Notes: a model not told the origin generated them from the sequence alone. Counted from the stretch's first letter, positions 42,981 to 51,835 are shown. The stretch is 64,000 nt of DNA from Histidinibacterium lentulum (GCF_003789055.1 NZ_ML119084.1:372001-436000); one strand, 5' to 3'. Program-made: numbers and translations.

Positions 42981-43757
42981 TCACGCTTTCTCGCCGCGTA
43001 TGCGAGGCCGCAGAACATGCGGTTTTGCCGCATCATAGAGGGCGGAGTCCGGAAAACCGTGGTTATCTGCCATCGCCGGTCCGACAAGGATCAGCGCCGT
43101 CCGGGTGATCTTTGCCTCGCGGACCGCGGCATGGATGGTGGCCAGCGTGCCGCGCAGGATCATCTGGTCGGGCCAGGAGGCGCGATAGACCACCGCGACC
43201 GGGCACTCCGGCCCGTAGAACGGACTGAGCTGCCGTTCGATCTCCCGCAGCGCGCGAATCCCCAGATGGATTGCCAGCGTCGCGCCGCTGCGGGCAAAGA
43301 CCTCCAGCCGCTCGCCCTCGGGCATGGAGGTCGATTTCATCGACATCCGCGTCAGCACGATGGACTGCGCCACCTCGGGCACCGTCAGCTCCTGCCCCAG
43401 GGCGGCGGCGGCGGCGGCATAGGCCGGCACGCCCGGCACGATCGCGTAGGGAATGCCATCCGCCTTCAGCCGCCGGATCTGCTCGGCAATGGCGCCATAG
43501 AGCGACGGATCGCCCGAATGCACCCGCGCCACGTCCTCGCCGCGCGTCTCTGCCGCCAGGATCTCCGCATGGGTCTCGTCCAGCGTCATCGACGCGGTAT
43601 CCATCACACGCGCCCCCTCGGGCGCGCGCGCGACCACCGCCTCGGGCACCAGCGAGCCGGCATAGAGGCACACCGGGCAGCTCTCGATCAGCCGCGCCGC
43701 CTTCAGCGTCAGAAGCTCCGGATCGCCGGGACCCGCGCCGATGAAATGAACCGTCAT
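42981..43757 (-). CDS. cobM: Precorrin-4 C(11)-methyltransferase
   Basis: 258 residues. MTVHFIGAGPGDPELLTLKA is the SUMT-family SAM/precorrin entry loop; YAGSLVPE, VRVHSGDPSLYGAIAEQ-type segment (VARVHSGDPSLYGAI) and IVPGVPAYAAAAAALGQELT are typical of CobM. It methylates C-11 of precorrin-4. The start overlaps the cbiG-cobJ stop by 4 bp. Confidence 0.95.
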   Translation of the reverse strand: MTVHFIGAGPGDPELLTLKAARLIESCPVCLYAGSLVPEAVVARAPEGARVMDTASMTLDETHAEILAAETRGEDVARVHSGDPSLYGAIAEQIRRLKADGIPYAIVPGVPAYAAAAAALGQELTVPEVAQSIVLTRMSMKSTSMPEGERLEVFARSGATLAIHLGIRALREIERQLSPFYGPECPVAVVYRASWPDQMILRGTLATIHAAVREAKITRTALILVGPAMADNHGFPDSALYDAAKPHVLRPRIRGEKA

Positions 43758-45577
43758 GCGCGTCCTCCGTCGATCCGCTTCGCATAGCCGCGCGGCGTGT
43801 ACATCCGCGGCCCCTCGCCGAGCTGCGCCAGCCGCGAGGCGGAGGAGCCCACCAGAACCACCGTCAGCATGTCCACCTCGTCCACCTCCAGCGCATCGAG
43901 CCTGCGATAGCGAAGGCTCTCGTCCGGCCGCCCGAGGTCGGTGCCCAGCAGCACCGGCGTGTCCGCCGGACGATGCGCCAGCAGGATATCCCGCGCCTCG
44001 GCCAGCAGCGTGCGCCGCCTCCGCGACACCGGGTTGTAGAAGGCGATGACGAAATCCCCCTCCGCCGCCGCCCGGATGCGCTTCAGGATGTCCTCGCGCG
44101 GGGTCAGCAGGTCCGACAGCGAGATGGCGCAGAAGTCGTGCCCCAGGGGCGCGCCCGCCCGGGCCGCCGCCGCCTGCAGCGCCGAGACGCCGGGCGCGCA
44201 GACGACCTCGGCCCGGCGCGCGGCGGCGCTGACGCCCCCCCGGTCGGCGGGCCGATCCAGCAGCTCGAACACCAGCGCGCCCATCGCGTAGATCCCCGCG
44301 TCGCCCGAACAGACCAGCGCCACGTTCGCGCCCTCGCCCGCCCGTTCCAGCGCGTAGCGGCAGCGGTCCTCCTCGCCGCCCAGCGGGAAGTCGCGGCGCG
44401 GCTTGCCCGCCGCCAGCGCCCCCAGGAGATCAATATAGAGACCGTAGCCCACCAGTTCCTCGGCCTCGGCGACAAGCCGCGACACTTCCGGCGTCCGCCA
44501 GGCCGCCTGACCGGGCCCGATCCCCACGACCGACAGCCGCCCGCGCCGCCGCCCCGGCAACGCGGCGATGGGCGCGGGCGCGCGCGCGAGCGCCATGGTC
44601 GCATTGGCGCTCTTGCTCTTCTCGACGAAGAGCCCGGCCTCGGGTCCCGCGCCGGCCAGGGCCGCGGCCTCGGCCACGCCGTGGCAGCCGACCTCGGCAA
44701 AGACCACCTCGGAAGGGTTCAAGAGGCGCGGCGTCTCGTCCTCCAGTTCCGCCGCCTCGAACAGCCGCAGCGGCAGGTCCAGCGACCGGGCGAGCGCCAG
44801 CACCGCGGGCTCGTCGGCCTTCAGGTCGAGCGTAAAGAGGCCGGCGATGGCGCCCGGGGCGATCTCGAAGGCCTCCAGCGTCGCGCCGACCAGCTTCGCC
44901 AGCTCCTCGGGCGGACAGTTTCGCGCACAGCCGACACCCAGCGCGTAACGTTGCCGGTGATAGGCCAGTTCCCCGCCGGGCGCGGGGCCCTCGGTGACGA
45001 GGATCGGCACGGCCGCGTCCTCGCCCGGCGCGGCCTTCGGCAGGCCGTCGAGAAAGTCCGGGACCTCGCCGCCCTCGCAGTCGATCCGCGCGCGCCGCCC
45101 CGACAGCAGCGCCGCCATCGCGCCGCGCGCGGCCTCCGGGTCGGCCAGCCGCCAGCCCGGCGGCGGCTCGTCGAGCGCCACGCCCAGCGCCACGTCGCCC
45201 GCCGTGGTCACCGCCGCCACCGCGCCCAGCGCCTCGGCCACCTGCCGCGCCAGCCGGTTCGCCCCCCGGTGGCCGCCCAGCAGCGGGACCACGACCGACC
45301 CGTCGTCCGAGACCGACAGAACGGGCGGCTCGCCGCGCTTGTCCGACAGGTGCGGCGCGATCCCTCGGATCAATATACCACTCGCGCAGACCCCGATGAT
45401 CGGCGTTCCGGCAAGAAAGAGGTCCCGCGCATGATCCAGCGCATTGGCGAAGACGGCATCCGCCCGCCCCACGCGCCCCGCCCGCCCGTGCACCTTTGCC
45501 CCGAGCGCCGCCGCGATGCGATGCGCCACCGGTTCGCCCGAGGCCGACAGCGCCAGAACCACCGGGGTCACAGCCAT
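43754..45577 (-). CDS. cobJ: CbiG/CobE-CobJ fusion: precorrin-3B C(17)-methyltransferase with CbiG-type N terminus
   Basis: 607 residues. Residues about 1-175 resemble the CbiG N and mid domains (IIGVCASGILIRGIAPHL, SVVVPLLGGHRGANRLARQ). Residues about 200-335 are the CbiG C-terminal/CobE domain (GVGCARNCPPEELAKLV, VEKSKSANATMALARA). Residues about 345-600 are CobJ (GRLSVVGIGPGQAAWRTPEV, SGDAGIYAMGALVFEL, FCAISLSDLLTPREDI, YNPVSRRRR). CobJ contracts the ring by methylating C-17; CbiG opens the delta-lactone in the anaerobic route. Fusion of the two is known in several bacteria. It overlaps cobI by 10 bp. Confidence 0.9.
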   Translation of the reverse strand: MAVTPVVLALSASGEPVAHRIAAALGAKVHGRAGRVGRADAVFANALDHARDLFLAGTPIIGVCASGILIRGIAPHLSDKRGEPPVLSVSDDGSVVVPLLGGHRGANRLARQVAEALGAVAAVTTAGDVALGVALDEPPPGWRLADPEAARGAMAALLSGRRARIDCEGGEVPDFLDGLPKAAPGEDAAVPILVTEGPAPGGELAYHRQRYALGVGCARNCPPEELAKLVGATLEAFEIAPGAIAGLFTLDLKADEPAVLALARSLDLPLRLFEAAELEDETPRLLNPSEVVFAEVGCHGVAEAAALAGAGPEAGLFVEKSKSANATMALARAPAPIAALPGRRRGRLSVVGIGPGQAAWRTPEVSRLVAEAEELVGYGLYIDLLGALAAGKPRRDFPLGGEEDRCRYALERAGEGANVALVCSGDAGIYAMGALVFELLDRPADRGGVSAAARRAEVVCAPGVSALQAAAARAGAPLGHDFCAISLSDLLTPREDILKRIRAAAEGDFVIAFYNPVSRRRRTLLAEARDILLAHRPADTPVLLGTDLGRPDESLRYRRLDALEVDEVDMLTVVLVGSSASRLAQLGEGPRMYTPRGYAKRIDGGRA

Positions 45578-46269
45578 GGATCGGCCTCCTTCGTGACGAG
45601 GATCATGGAAAAATACGGTGCCACCTCCGGCGCCTCCGCCAGCGGCAGCACAACCTCGGCCTCGAGCGTCGCCCGTTCGACGTAGACCGAGCGGTCCGTC
45701 AGCCCGGCCGCGTCGATCACCGCGCGCACCTTGGCCATGTGCCGCCCCAGCTTCATCAGCGCCACGCTCGACGATCCCGCCAGACGCGCCGCGATCTCCG
45801 TCTCCGGCAGCGGTGCAGGGAGAATGGCGAACACCTCGTTCCGTGCCACCAGCGGCCGCCCCGCCACCGCGGCGGCGGCGGTCACCGAACTCACCCCCGG
45901 AACCACCTCCACCGCGAACCGCCCGGCCAGCCGCGCGTGCAGATACATGAACGAGCCGTAGAGAAACGGGTCCCCCTCGCAGAGGCACACCACGTCCACC
46001 CCCGCGCCCAGCCGCTCCGCGATCCGCGCGGCACCTTCGTCATAGGCCGCCTGCGCCGGCGCGCGCTCGGTCCGCATCGGCAGGTCGATGACGATCTCCT
46101 CCGCGCCCTCCGGGATCAGCCCCGCCACGATGCCCCGGGCGAAGGACGCCGCCCCCGCCAGCGTCGGATAACAGATCACCGCCGCCCCCCCGATCAGCCG
46201 TGCCGCACGCAGGGTCACCAGATCGGGCGCGCCCGGCCCCACGCCCACGCCGTAAAGCCGCCCGGTCAC
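45568..46269 (-). CDS. cobI: Precorrin-2 C(20)-methyltransferase
   Basis: 233 residues from a GTG at 46269 with AGGGGG well placed upstream; a GTG two codons earlier is too close to that site. TGRLYGVGVGPGAPDLVTLR, VVCLCEGDPFLYGSFMYL and VEVVPGVSSVTAAAAVAGRP are the CobI signatures, with LMKLGRHMAKV near the C terminus. It methylates C-20 of precorrin-2, the branch committing to corrin. Confidence 0.94.
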   Translation of the reverse strand: MTGRLYGVGVGPGAPDLVTLRAARLIGGAAVICYPTLAGAASFARGIVAGLIPEGAEEIVIDLPMRTERAPAQAAYDEGAARIAERLGAGVDVVCLCEGDPFLYGSFMYLHARLAGRFAVEVVPGVSSVTAAAAVAGRPLVARNEVFAILPAPLPETEIAARLAGSSSVALMKLGRHMAKVRAVIDAAGLTDRSVYVERATLEAEVVLPLAEAPEVAPYFSMILVTKEADPWL

Positions 46270-46283
46270 GCGCACCCCCTGGC

Positions 46284-46305
46284 TTCATCTGGCCAGAAAT
46301 ACTCG
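46284..46305 (+). repeat. Short copy of the intergenic repeat core
   Basis: TTCATCTGGCCAGAAATACT and C, followed by GAAATCCCGG, in the 49-bp gap between cobL and cobI. It is the same core as at 2001 and 4852 without the hairpin arms, and matches the copy inside cobN (63235-63253) at 18 of 19 bases. Orientation is antisense to the cob genes. Confidence 0.55.
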
Positions 46306-46318
46306 AAATCCCGGCCCG

Positions 46319-47521
46319 TCACCTCTTCACGAGGCTCCATTGCGTCACCGGCATCAGCGGCCGCCAGCCCGTGAGCCCGCCCACCGGCTCGGCCCGGTGC
46401 ACCGAGATCTTCGACAGCTGCCCGCCATGGGCCTTGTGCAGCGCCAGCAGCAGCGCCTCGGACTCGAGCGTCACCGCGTTCGCCACCAGCCGCCCCAAGG
46501 GCCGCAAGGCCCGCCAGGACGCGGTGAAGACCTCTTCCGACAGCCCGCCACCGATGAACACCGCATCCGGCGCTGGAAGAAATTCCAGCTCACCCGGCGC
46601 CGTCCCGTCCCGCAGCTCCAGCCTCGGCGCGCCCAGCGCCAGCGCGTTCTCCGCGGCCATGGCCCGCCGGTCGGCGCGCGGCTCGATCCCGATGGCGCGG
46701 GCGTAATGCGCTGCGCGCATCCACTCGATCGCCACCGATCCGCAGCCCGTGCCGATGTCCCACAAGAGCGCCCCGCGCATCGGCATCAGCTTCGCCACCG
46801 TCGCCGCGCGGACCTCCTGCTTGGTCATCGTGCCGTCCGACCGGAACAGCGCATCGTCGAGCCCCGGAACCCGCGGCAGAAGCGCCGCATCGGGCGCTGC
46901 CCGGCAGTCCACCGCCAGCGTGTTGAACGCCGGAACCTCGTGATCCCAGCGCGCCGCCACCCCGTCGAACCGCGCTTCCTCCGGCCCGCCCATGCTCGCC
47001 AGCACCGTCATGGGCGAGCCGCCGAAGCCCCGCTCCGTCAGGAACCGGGCGATCCGTCCGGGCGTGTCCGCGCCCGTCGTCAGGATGAGCAGCCGCGCAT
47101 CGGGCTGGATAAAGGCGATCATCTGCTCCACCGGACGGCCATGGACCGTCAGCGTCTCCACATCGGCGAGGCTCCAGCCCATCCGCGCGGCGGCCAGCTG
47201 GAACGCCGAGAGCTGCGGATGATAGACGATCTCCCTCGGGTCGATGGCCCGGCCAATGCGCGCGCCAACCGAGAACCAGAGGGGATCGCCGGTCACCAGC
47301 ACCACCGCGCGCCGCCCCTTCAGGCCCCGGATCGTGTCGATCATCGCATCGAAGGGCGAGGGCCAGGCGATCCGCTCCGCCGTCACGTTCGGCGCCAGCT
47401 CGTGATGCCGGTCGCCGCCGAGAATCACCTCCGCCGCCTCCACCACGGCGCGGGTGGCGGGGGCGAGCCCCGCCAGCCCGTCCTCTCCGATCCCCACGAC
47501 GTGCAGCCAGGGCGCGCTCAC
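46319..47521 (-). CDS. cobL: Precorrin-6Y C(5,15)-methyltransferase, decarboxylating
   Basis: 400 residues from a GTG overlapping the cobH stop. The N-terminal CbiE-type domain has WLHVVGIGEDGLAGLAPATR, VILGGDRHHEL and VLVTGDPLWFSVGARI. The C-terminal CbiT-type domain has DGTMTKQEVRAATVAKLMP and LLWDIGTGCGSVAIEWMRAA, a SAM-binding Rossmann fold, then AVFIGGGLSEE. It methylates C-5 and C-15 and removes the acetate side-chain carboxyl at C-12. Full-length two-domain form. Confidence 0.96.
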   Translation of the reverse strand: MSAPWLHVVGIGEDGLAGLAPATRAVVEAAEVILGGDRHHELAPNVTAERIAWPSPFDAMIDTIRGLKGRRAVVLVTGDPLWFSVGARIGRAIDPREIVYHPQLSAFQLAAARMGWSLADVETLTVHGRPVEQMIAFIQPDARLLILTTGADTPGRIARFLTERGFGGSPMTVLASMGGPEEARFDGVAARWDHEVPAFNTLAVDCRAAPDAALLPRVPGLDDALFRSDGTMTKQEVRAATVAKLMPMRGALLWDIGTGCGSVAIEWMRAAHYARAIGIEPRADRRAMAAENALALGAPRLELRDGTAPGELEFLPAPDAVFIGGGLSEEVFTASWRALRPLGRLVANAVTLESEALLLALHKAHGGQLSKISVHRAEPVGGLTGWRPLMPVTQWSLVKR

Positions 47522-48156
47522 GCGTCGCCCTCCAGAGCGCCCCGCGCCAGCGCGTTCACCGCCGCCGAGGCCATGGCAGACCCGCCCCGCCGCCCGCGCA
47601 GGGCGATGTAGTCGCAGTGCCTCGGATCGCGCGCCAGCTCCGCCTTCGATTCCGCCGCCCCGACGAAACCCACCGGAAAGCCCAGGATCACCGAGGGTTT
47701 CGGCCATCCCGTATCCAGAAGTTCCAAGAGCCGGAAGAGCGCGGTGGGCGCATTGCCGATCGCCACCACGGCGCCCCCGATCCGCTCTTCCCACAGCTCC
47801 ACCGCCGCGGCCGACCGCGTCGTCTCCCCCGCCTGCGCAAGGGCCGGCACGCGCGGATCGTTCAGCGTGACCACCACCTCGTTGCCCGCGGGCAGGAACC
47901 GCCGCGTGATTCCCGCCGCCACCATCTCGCAGTCGCAGAGCACGGGCACGCCCGCCGCCAGCGCCGCGCGCCCGGCCTCCGCCGCGCGGGTGGAAAAGGC
48001 CAGCCGGTCGGCGATCTCGATCATCCCGCAGGCATGGATCAGCCGCACGACCACGGGTTCCATGGCGGGCGGAAACCGCTCCAGCCGCGCCTCGCGCCGC
48101 ACGGTCTCGAAGCTCTCGGCATAGATCGCCGCCGGATCGCGGAGGTAGGGTCTCAC
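47518..48156 (-). CDS. cobH: Precorrin-8X methylmutase
   Basis: 212 residues from a GTG. The catalytic His41 is in VVVRLIHACGMIEIAD; VPVLCDCEMVAAGITRR, IGNAPTALFRLLELL and ILGFPVGFVGAAESKAEL complete the family pattern. It moves the C-11 methyl to C-12 to give hydrogenobyrinate. A strong G-rich hairpin ends 10 bp before the start codon and no free ribosome site is seen, so initiation may be structure-controlled. Confidence 0.95.
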   Translation of the reverse strand: MRPYLRDPAAIYAESFETVRREARLERFPPAMEPVVVRLIHACGMIEIADRLAFSTRAAEAGRAALAAGVPVLCDCEMVAAGITRRFLPAGNEVVVTLNDPRVPALAQAGETTRSAAAVELWEERIGGAVVAIGNAPTALFRLLELLDTGWPKPSVILGFPVGFVGAAESKAELARDPRHCDYIALRGRRGGSAMASAAVNALARGALEGDA

Positions 48157-48166
48157 GGACGTCGCG

Positions 48167-48253
48167 GACCGGGGGGCCAGCCCCCCGGTCCCCCCGGGAG
48201 TTCACGGCGGTCCGCGCAGCGGCGATCCTGCCAGTGGCAGGATCGCGCCGTGA
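48167..48253 (-). other. Double-hairpin element between cbiX and cobH
   Basis: Two perfect hairpins occupy the 127-bp gap inside the operon. The first pairs GACCGGGGGG (48167-48176) with CCCCCCGGTC (48181-48190). The second is nested: TCACGGCG/CGCCGTGA (48202-48209/48246-48253) encloses GCGATCCTGCC/GGCAGGATCGC (48222-48232/48236-48246, 3-nt loop). Neither has a T-tract. Likely roles are transcript processing, partial attenuation, or control of cobH translation. Confidence 0.6.
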
Positions 48254-48283
48254 CCGGGCGGAGCCCATGGGCCAGAAAATCCA

Positions 48284-49369
48284 TCATCTCACGCGCGTCT
48301 TGCGGGCGCTCTCCGGCCCGTGGGGATGATCGGCGTGAGGATAGGGCGCATGATGGTGATGATGATGCCCGTGATCATGGTCATGATCATGGTCATGGCC
48401 GTGATGATGGTGGTGATGATGATGACCGTTCTGCGCCTCCAGCCGGCAGAGCCCCGTGCAGAAATCCTCGCAGAGCGCGCAATCGGCCACGTTCGAGCCC
48501 GGCGCGCTCGCCCCCTGCCCCTCCACAAGGTGATGATGGCTCTCCTGCACGGCCCCCACCTCGGCCTCGAAGCCCAGAACCTGCGTGCGGTACTTGCACA
48601 TGGCGCAGTTGGGCGGCGGCACCTCGCCCACCAGCTCCGTCACCCGCTCGGCGAAGGTCGCCAGCACCTGCGGATGATCGCCCAGATACCCCGCCTTCCG
48701 GAACTCGATCTCCGGATGGGCGGCGGCGACGCGGTCGGTGAAGCCGTAGATGCGGTCGATCAGGATGCCCGAGAACAGGAAATATGGAAACACCACCACC
48801 CGCCTGTAGCCCAGCTTCGCCACATGCTCGAGGCACGGCTCCACCAGCGGGAAGGTCACGCCGGAAAACCCCACCTCGCACCAGCCGAAGCCCATGCCCT
48901 CGTGCAGCATCCGCGCGATCTTGGCGACATTGCCGTTGGCGTCGGGGTCCGAGGCGCCCCGGCCGATCACCACGAGACAGGTCTCGTGCCGCGGCACGGC
49001 ATCGTCGAGCACCGCCTCGATCCGCGCGGCGGCGGCGGCGATCATCTTCGGATCGACGCCCAGTTCGCGCCCGTAATGCACGTCGATCCCGTGGGTCGCG
49101 GCATAGGTGTTCAGCACCGTGGGAATGTCGTTCTTGGCGTGCATCGCCGCGAAGAGCATCCCCGGAACCGCCAGGATCCGCTCGCACCCCGCCTCGCGCA
49201 GCTCATCGAGCCCGTCGCGCAGCACCGGGTTCGCGAATTCCAGATAGCCGTGCGTGCACATCCACTCCTTCGGCAGCAGCGGCGGCAGCTTCTCGGCCAG
49301 GGTGGCGAATTCGGAGACCGCCGAGGACGACCGCGACCCGTGCCCGCACAACAGGACCCCGGTCTTCAC
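48284..49369 (-). CDS. cbiX: CbiX-type sirohydrochlorin cobaltochelatase, long form with His- and Cys-rich tail
   Basis: 361 residues from a GTG overlapping the previous stop. Two chelatase halves: VLLCGHGSRSSSAVSEF with the metal His, and CLVVIGRGASDPDANGN. VEVGF-type region (CEVGFSGVTFPLVEPCLEHV) and FPYFLFSGILIDRIYGF follow. The tail has CAMCKYRTQVLGFE, a CALCEDFCTGLC cluster (possible Fe-S or metal site), then two His runs interspersed with HD repeats. It would insert cobalt into a sirohydrochlorin-like ring, an early-insertion step, although cobN for late insertion is also present at 61773. Confidence 0.9.
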   Translation of the reverse strand: MKTGVLLCGHGSRSSSAVSEFATLAEKLPPLLPKEWMCTHGYLEFANPVLRDGLDELREAGCERILAVPGMLFAAMHAKNDIPTVLNTYAATHGIDVHYGRELGVDPKMIAAAAARIEAVLDDAVPRHETCLVVIGRGASDPDANGNVAKIARMLHEGMGFGWCEVGFSGVTFPLVEPCLEHVAKLGYRRVVVFPYFLFSGILIDRIYGFTDRVAAAHPEIEFRKAGYLGDHPQVLATFAERVTELVGEVPPPNCAMCKYRTQVLGFEAEVGAVQESHHHLVEGQGASAPGSNVADCALCEDFCTGLCRLEAQNGHHHHHHHHGHDHDHDHDHGHHHHHHAPYPHADHPHGPESARKTRVR

Positions 49370-49590
49370 GCGCGTGCCTCCTCGGGCTCGGCGTCGTCCT
49401 CTGCCCCCTCTTCGGGCTCGTCCGATGCGGCCCCGCGCTCCCGCGCCTTGCTCCAGAGCCCCACCAGGACGGCAAGGCCGATGGCGGCCCCGGCGATCCA
49501 GTGGCCGTGCCCCGCCACCTCGGCCAGGTGGCCGGGATGGGCAAGCGCCGGTCCCGCGGTGAGGGTCGCGATCAGGATGGCAAGGCGCAT
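49366..49590 (-). CDS. DUF6732-type small membrane protein heading the cobalamin operon
   Basis: 74 residues from the ATG at 49590. Signal peptide MRLAILIATLTAGPALA, then HPGHLAEVAGHGHWIAGAA, a His-rich N terminus, one membrane helix (AIGLAVLVGLW) and a very acidic tail. The His-rich periplasmic segment resembles HupE/CbtB-type metal sites; placement ahead of cbiX suggests a role in cobalt handling. The 278-bp gap upstream was searched for a cobalamin riboswitch and none is recognisable. Confidence 0.7.
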   Translation of the reverse strand: MRLAILIATLTAGPALAHPGHLAEVAGHGHWIAGAAIGLAVLVGLWSKARERGAASDEPEEGAEDDAEPEEARA

Positions 49591-49868
49591 GGGCTCCTCC
49601 GGGTCGGGCCCCAGGCCTGCGGCGTGCGCCGATCCACTCGACGATGCGCAGGAAGGCCCCCCTGTCTGGGTCGGACCCGCCGGCGCCTCCGCTCCGGCCC
49701 GGGAAAGGGCTTCGTCTCCGACCGGACTACCGCGCGGCGTCCACGGGCGCAAACGGGAACTGCGCCCTGCGCCCATGTGCGCGGGTGCAGGGGTCCGTGC
49801 GCTCAGGTCCGGGTGTCCGGCGACGCCCGGGCTTCCTACCTGACTTGGACACAGCAAGCGGAGGTCCC

Positions 49869-50879
49869 ATGGGACAACTCGTCGACGGCACCTGGCACAG
49901 CGGCCCCATCGAGACGAAATCCACCGGCGGGGAGTTCCGCCGCAGCACCTCCGGGTTCCGCAACTGGATCACGGCGGACGGCAGCCCCGGCCCCTCGGGC
50001 GAGGGGGGATTCAAGGCGGAGGCCGGCCGCTATCACCTCTATGTCAGCCATGCCTGCCCCTGGGCGCACCGCACGCTGATCTTCCGCAAGCTCAAGGGGC
50101 TCGAGCCTCTGATCGGCCTGTCCGTCGTGCATCCGCTGATGTTCGAGGACGGCTGGACCTTCGCCGACGACTGGGACGGGGCCACGGGCGACGCGCTCCA
50201 CGGCCTGCCCTTCCTGCGGGACGTCTACGTGAAGGCCGATCCCCGGATTTCCGGCCGCGTGACCGTTCCGGTCCTCTGGGACCGGACGCGCGAGACCATC
50301 GTGTCGAACGAATCCTCCGAGATCATCCGGATGTTCAACTCCGCCTTCGACGGGCTGACCGGCAACCGGGACGACTACTGGCCCGAGGACCTGCGCGAGG
50401 CGATCGAGCCCGTGAACGCGCGAATCTACGACACGCTCAACAACGGCGTCTACCGCTCGGGTTTCGCCTCGACGCAGGAAGCCTACGACGCCGCCGTCGT
50501 GCCGCTCTTCGAGACGCTGGACTGGCTCGAGGACCGGCTCTCCTCGAGCCGATACCTCATGGGCGACCGCATCACGGAGGCCGACTGGCGGCTCTTCACC
50601 ACGCTCCTGCGGTTCGACCCGGTCTATCACGGCCATTTCAAGTGCAACCGCCGCCGGATCGTCGACTACCCGAACCTCTGGGGCTTCACCCGCGAACTTT
50701 ACCAGTGGCAGGCGCCGGACGGCAGCCGCGTGGCCGACACGGTGCATTTCGACCACATCGTGCACCACTACCACCGCAGCCACGAATCGGTGAACCCGCA
50801 CCGGATCGTGCCCATCGGCCCGGATCTCGACTTCGACGCGCCCCACGGCCGCGACCGTCTGCCCCTCGCCGCCGAGTGA
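49869..50879 (+). CDS. Glutathionyl-hydroquinone reductase (YqjG/ECM4-type glutathione S-transferase)
   Basis: 336 residues from the ATG at 49869. Active-site Cys is in YHLYVSHACPWAHRTLIFRK, and VTVPVLWDRTRETIVSNESS followed by GFASTQEAYDAAV, YLMGDRITEADWRLFTTLLR and FDPVYHGHFKCN are the YqjG/PcpF pattern. It reduces glutathionyl-hydroquinones using glutathione. Cytoplasmic; no link to neighbours is apparent. Confidence 0.93.
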   Translation: MGQLVDGTWHSGPIETKSTGGEFRRSTSGFRNWITADGSPGPSGEGGFKAEAGRYHLYVSHACPWAHRTLIFRKLKGLEPLIGLSVVHPLMFEDGWTFADDWDGATGDALHGLPFLRDVYVKADPRISGRVTVPVLWDRTRETIVSNESSEIIRMFNSAFDGLTGNRDDYWPEDLREAIEPVNARIYDTLNNGVYRSGFASTQEAYDAAVVPLFETLDWLEDRLSSSRYLMGDRITEADWRLFTTLLRFDPVYHGHFKCNRRRIVDYPNLWGFTRELYQWQAPDGSRVADTVHFDHIVHHYHRSHESVNPHRIVPIGPDLDFDAPHGRDRLPLAAE

Positions 50880-50886
50880 CCGTCCG

Positions 50887-51249
50887 TCAATGGGCCGCGC
50901 CGTGATGCTCGACCATCGCGGCGAGGTCCTCGGGCGGCATGTGCGTGGGCAGAAAGGCGCAGGCATTGGCGCTGAGCGCAAAGATCGAGCCGTCCGAGAA
51001 GAATCGCGTGTTGGTGACAAAGATCACCCGCACGCCCGGATGGCGGACCTCGGCGTAATCGGCCACCGCGAGCGCGCTGCCCTCGCTCAGGACGAGGTCC
51101 AGCACGATGATGTCATAGGTCCGCTCCGACAGGGCCTCGATGGCAGACTCCGCATCCGCCCGGGAATCCACCGCATGACCCGCCCGTGTCAGGTACCCGG
51201 TCCAGAGTTCGGACAGCCGGCGATCCTCTTCGACGATCAGCACCTGCAT
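50887..51249 (-). CDS. Single-domain response regulator with atypical receiver
   Basis: 120 residues from the ATG at 51249 (GGGAGG upstream); an in-frame start at 51339 adds an unconserved basic tail. Receiver features: acidic EED near residue 8, phosphoacceptor Asp in DIIVLDLVLSEG, Thr in IFVTNTRFF. The conserved Lys after strand 5 is replaced (AFLPTHMPP). No output domain. It may be a phospho-sink or binding partner; it is convergent with the GST gene with 7 bp between stops. Confidence 0.82.
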   Translation of the reverse strand: MQVLIVEEDRRLSELWTGYLTRAGHAVDSRADAESAIEALSERTYDIIVLDLVLSEGSALAVADYAEVRHPGVRVIFVTNTRFFSDGSIFALSANACAFLPTHMPPEDLAAMVEHHGAAH

Positions 51250-51469
51250 GCCGCACCTCCCCTGTCTCCCCGCCTGTTTATCGGACCGCCGCCCCGGAGA
51301 CGTCGGGCGCACACCGCGATCCTTTTCACTGGCATTCATCGTAAATGGGAAAACTTTAACGAAGTGTTACCGGACCTGCCCTGACCTCGGCCGACCTTGC
51401 GGAAACCGCCGGTCCTTGCCATGCCGCCCGCGATCCGGTTGAACCGGCACGGCCCGACCGGAGAGCGTC

Positions 51470-51835
51470 ATGACGACCTGGATCACCATCTGCGACACCT
51501 GCAAGCGCGAGGACTTCGAGGCCCGCGCTCCCGCCATGACCGACGGCGAGGCGCTGGCCCATGCCGTCGAGGCTTTGCCCCGGCCCGAGGGCGTGGCGCT
51601 CCGCCGGGTCTCCTGTCTCATGGGCTGCAGCCACGGCTGCAACGTCGCGATCCAGTCCGCCGGCAAGCTCTGCTACACTCTCGGCCGGTTCGAGCCGGGC
51701 GCCGAAGCCGCCCGCGCGATCCTCGACTATGCCGCGCTCCATGCCGGATCCGCGACCGGCCAGGTTCCCTACCGCCAGTGGCCCGAGGGCGTGAAGGGCC
51801 ATTTCGTCACCCGCCACCCGCCGCTTCCCGAATGA
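51470..51835 (+). CDS. DUF1636 metal-binding protein
   Basis: 121 residues. [17 protein letters not shown] and [20 protein letters not shown] supply five cysteines (C-x2-C and C-x3-C-x3-C) and match DUF1636, commonly found in cobalamin clusters and thought to bind a metal or an Fe-S cluster. [13 protein letters not shown] and FVTRHPPLP end the family core. It is overlapped by the following cobD start (ATGA), so the two are translationally coupled. Confidence 0.85.
   Translation: MTTWITICDTCKREDFEARAPAMTDGEALAHAVEALPRPEGVALRRVSCLMGCSHGCNVAIQSAGKLCYTLGRFEPGAEAARAILDYAALHAGSATGQVPYRQWPEGVKGHFVTRHPPLPE

Noticed and set aside
49591-49868. Possible cobalamin riboswitch ahead of the DUF6732-cbiX-cobH operon
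   Set aside because: Neither strand shows the B12 box or the other ordered elements that are obvious at 58718-58917.
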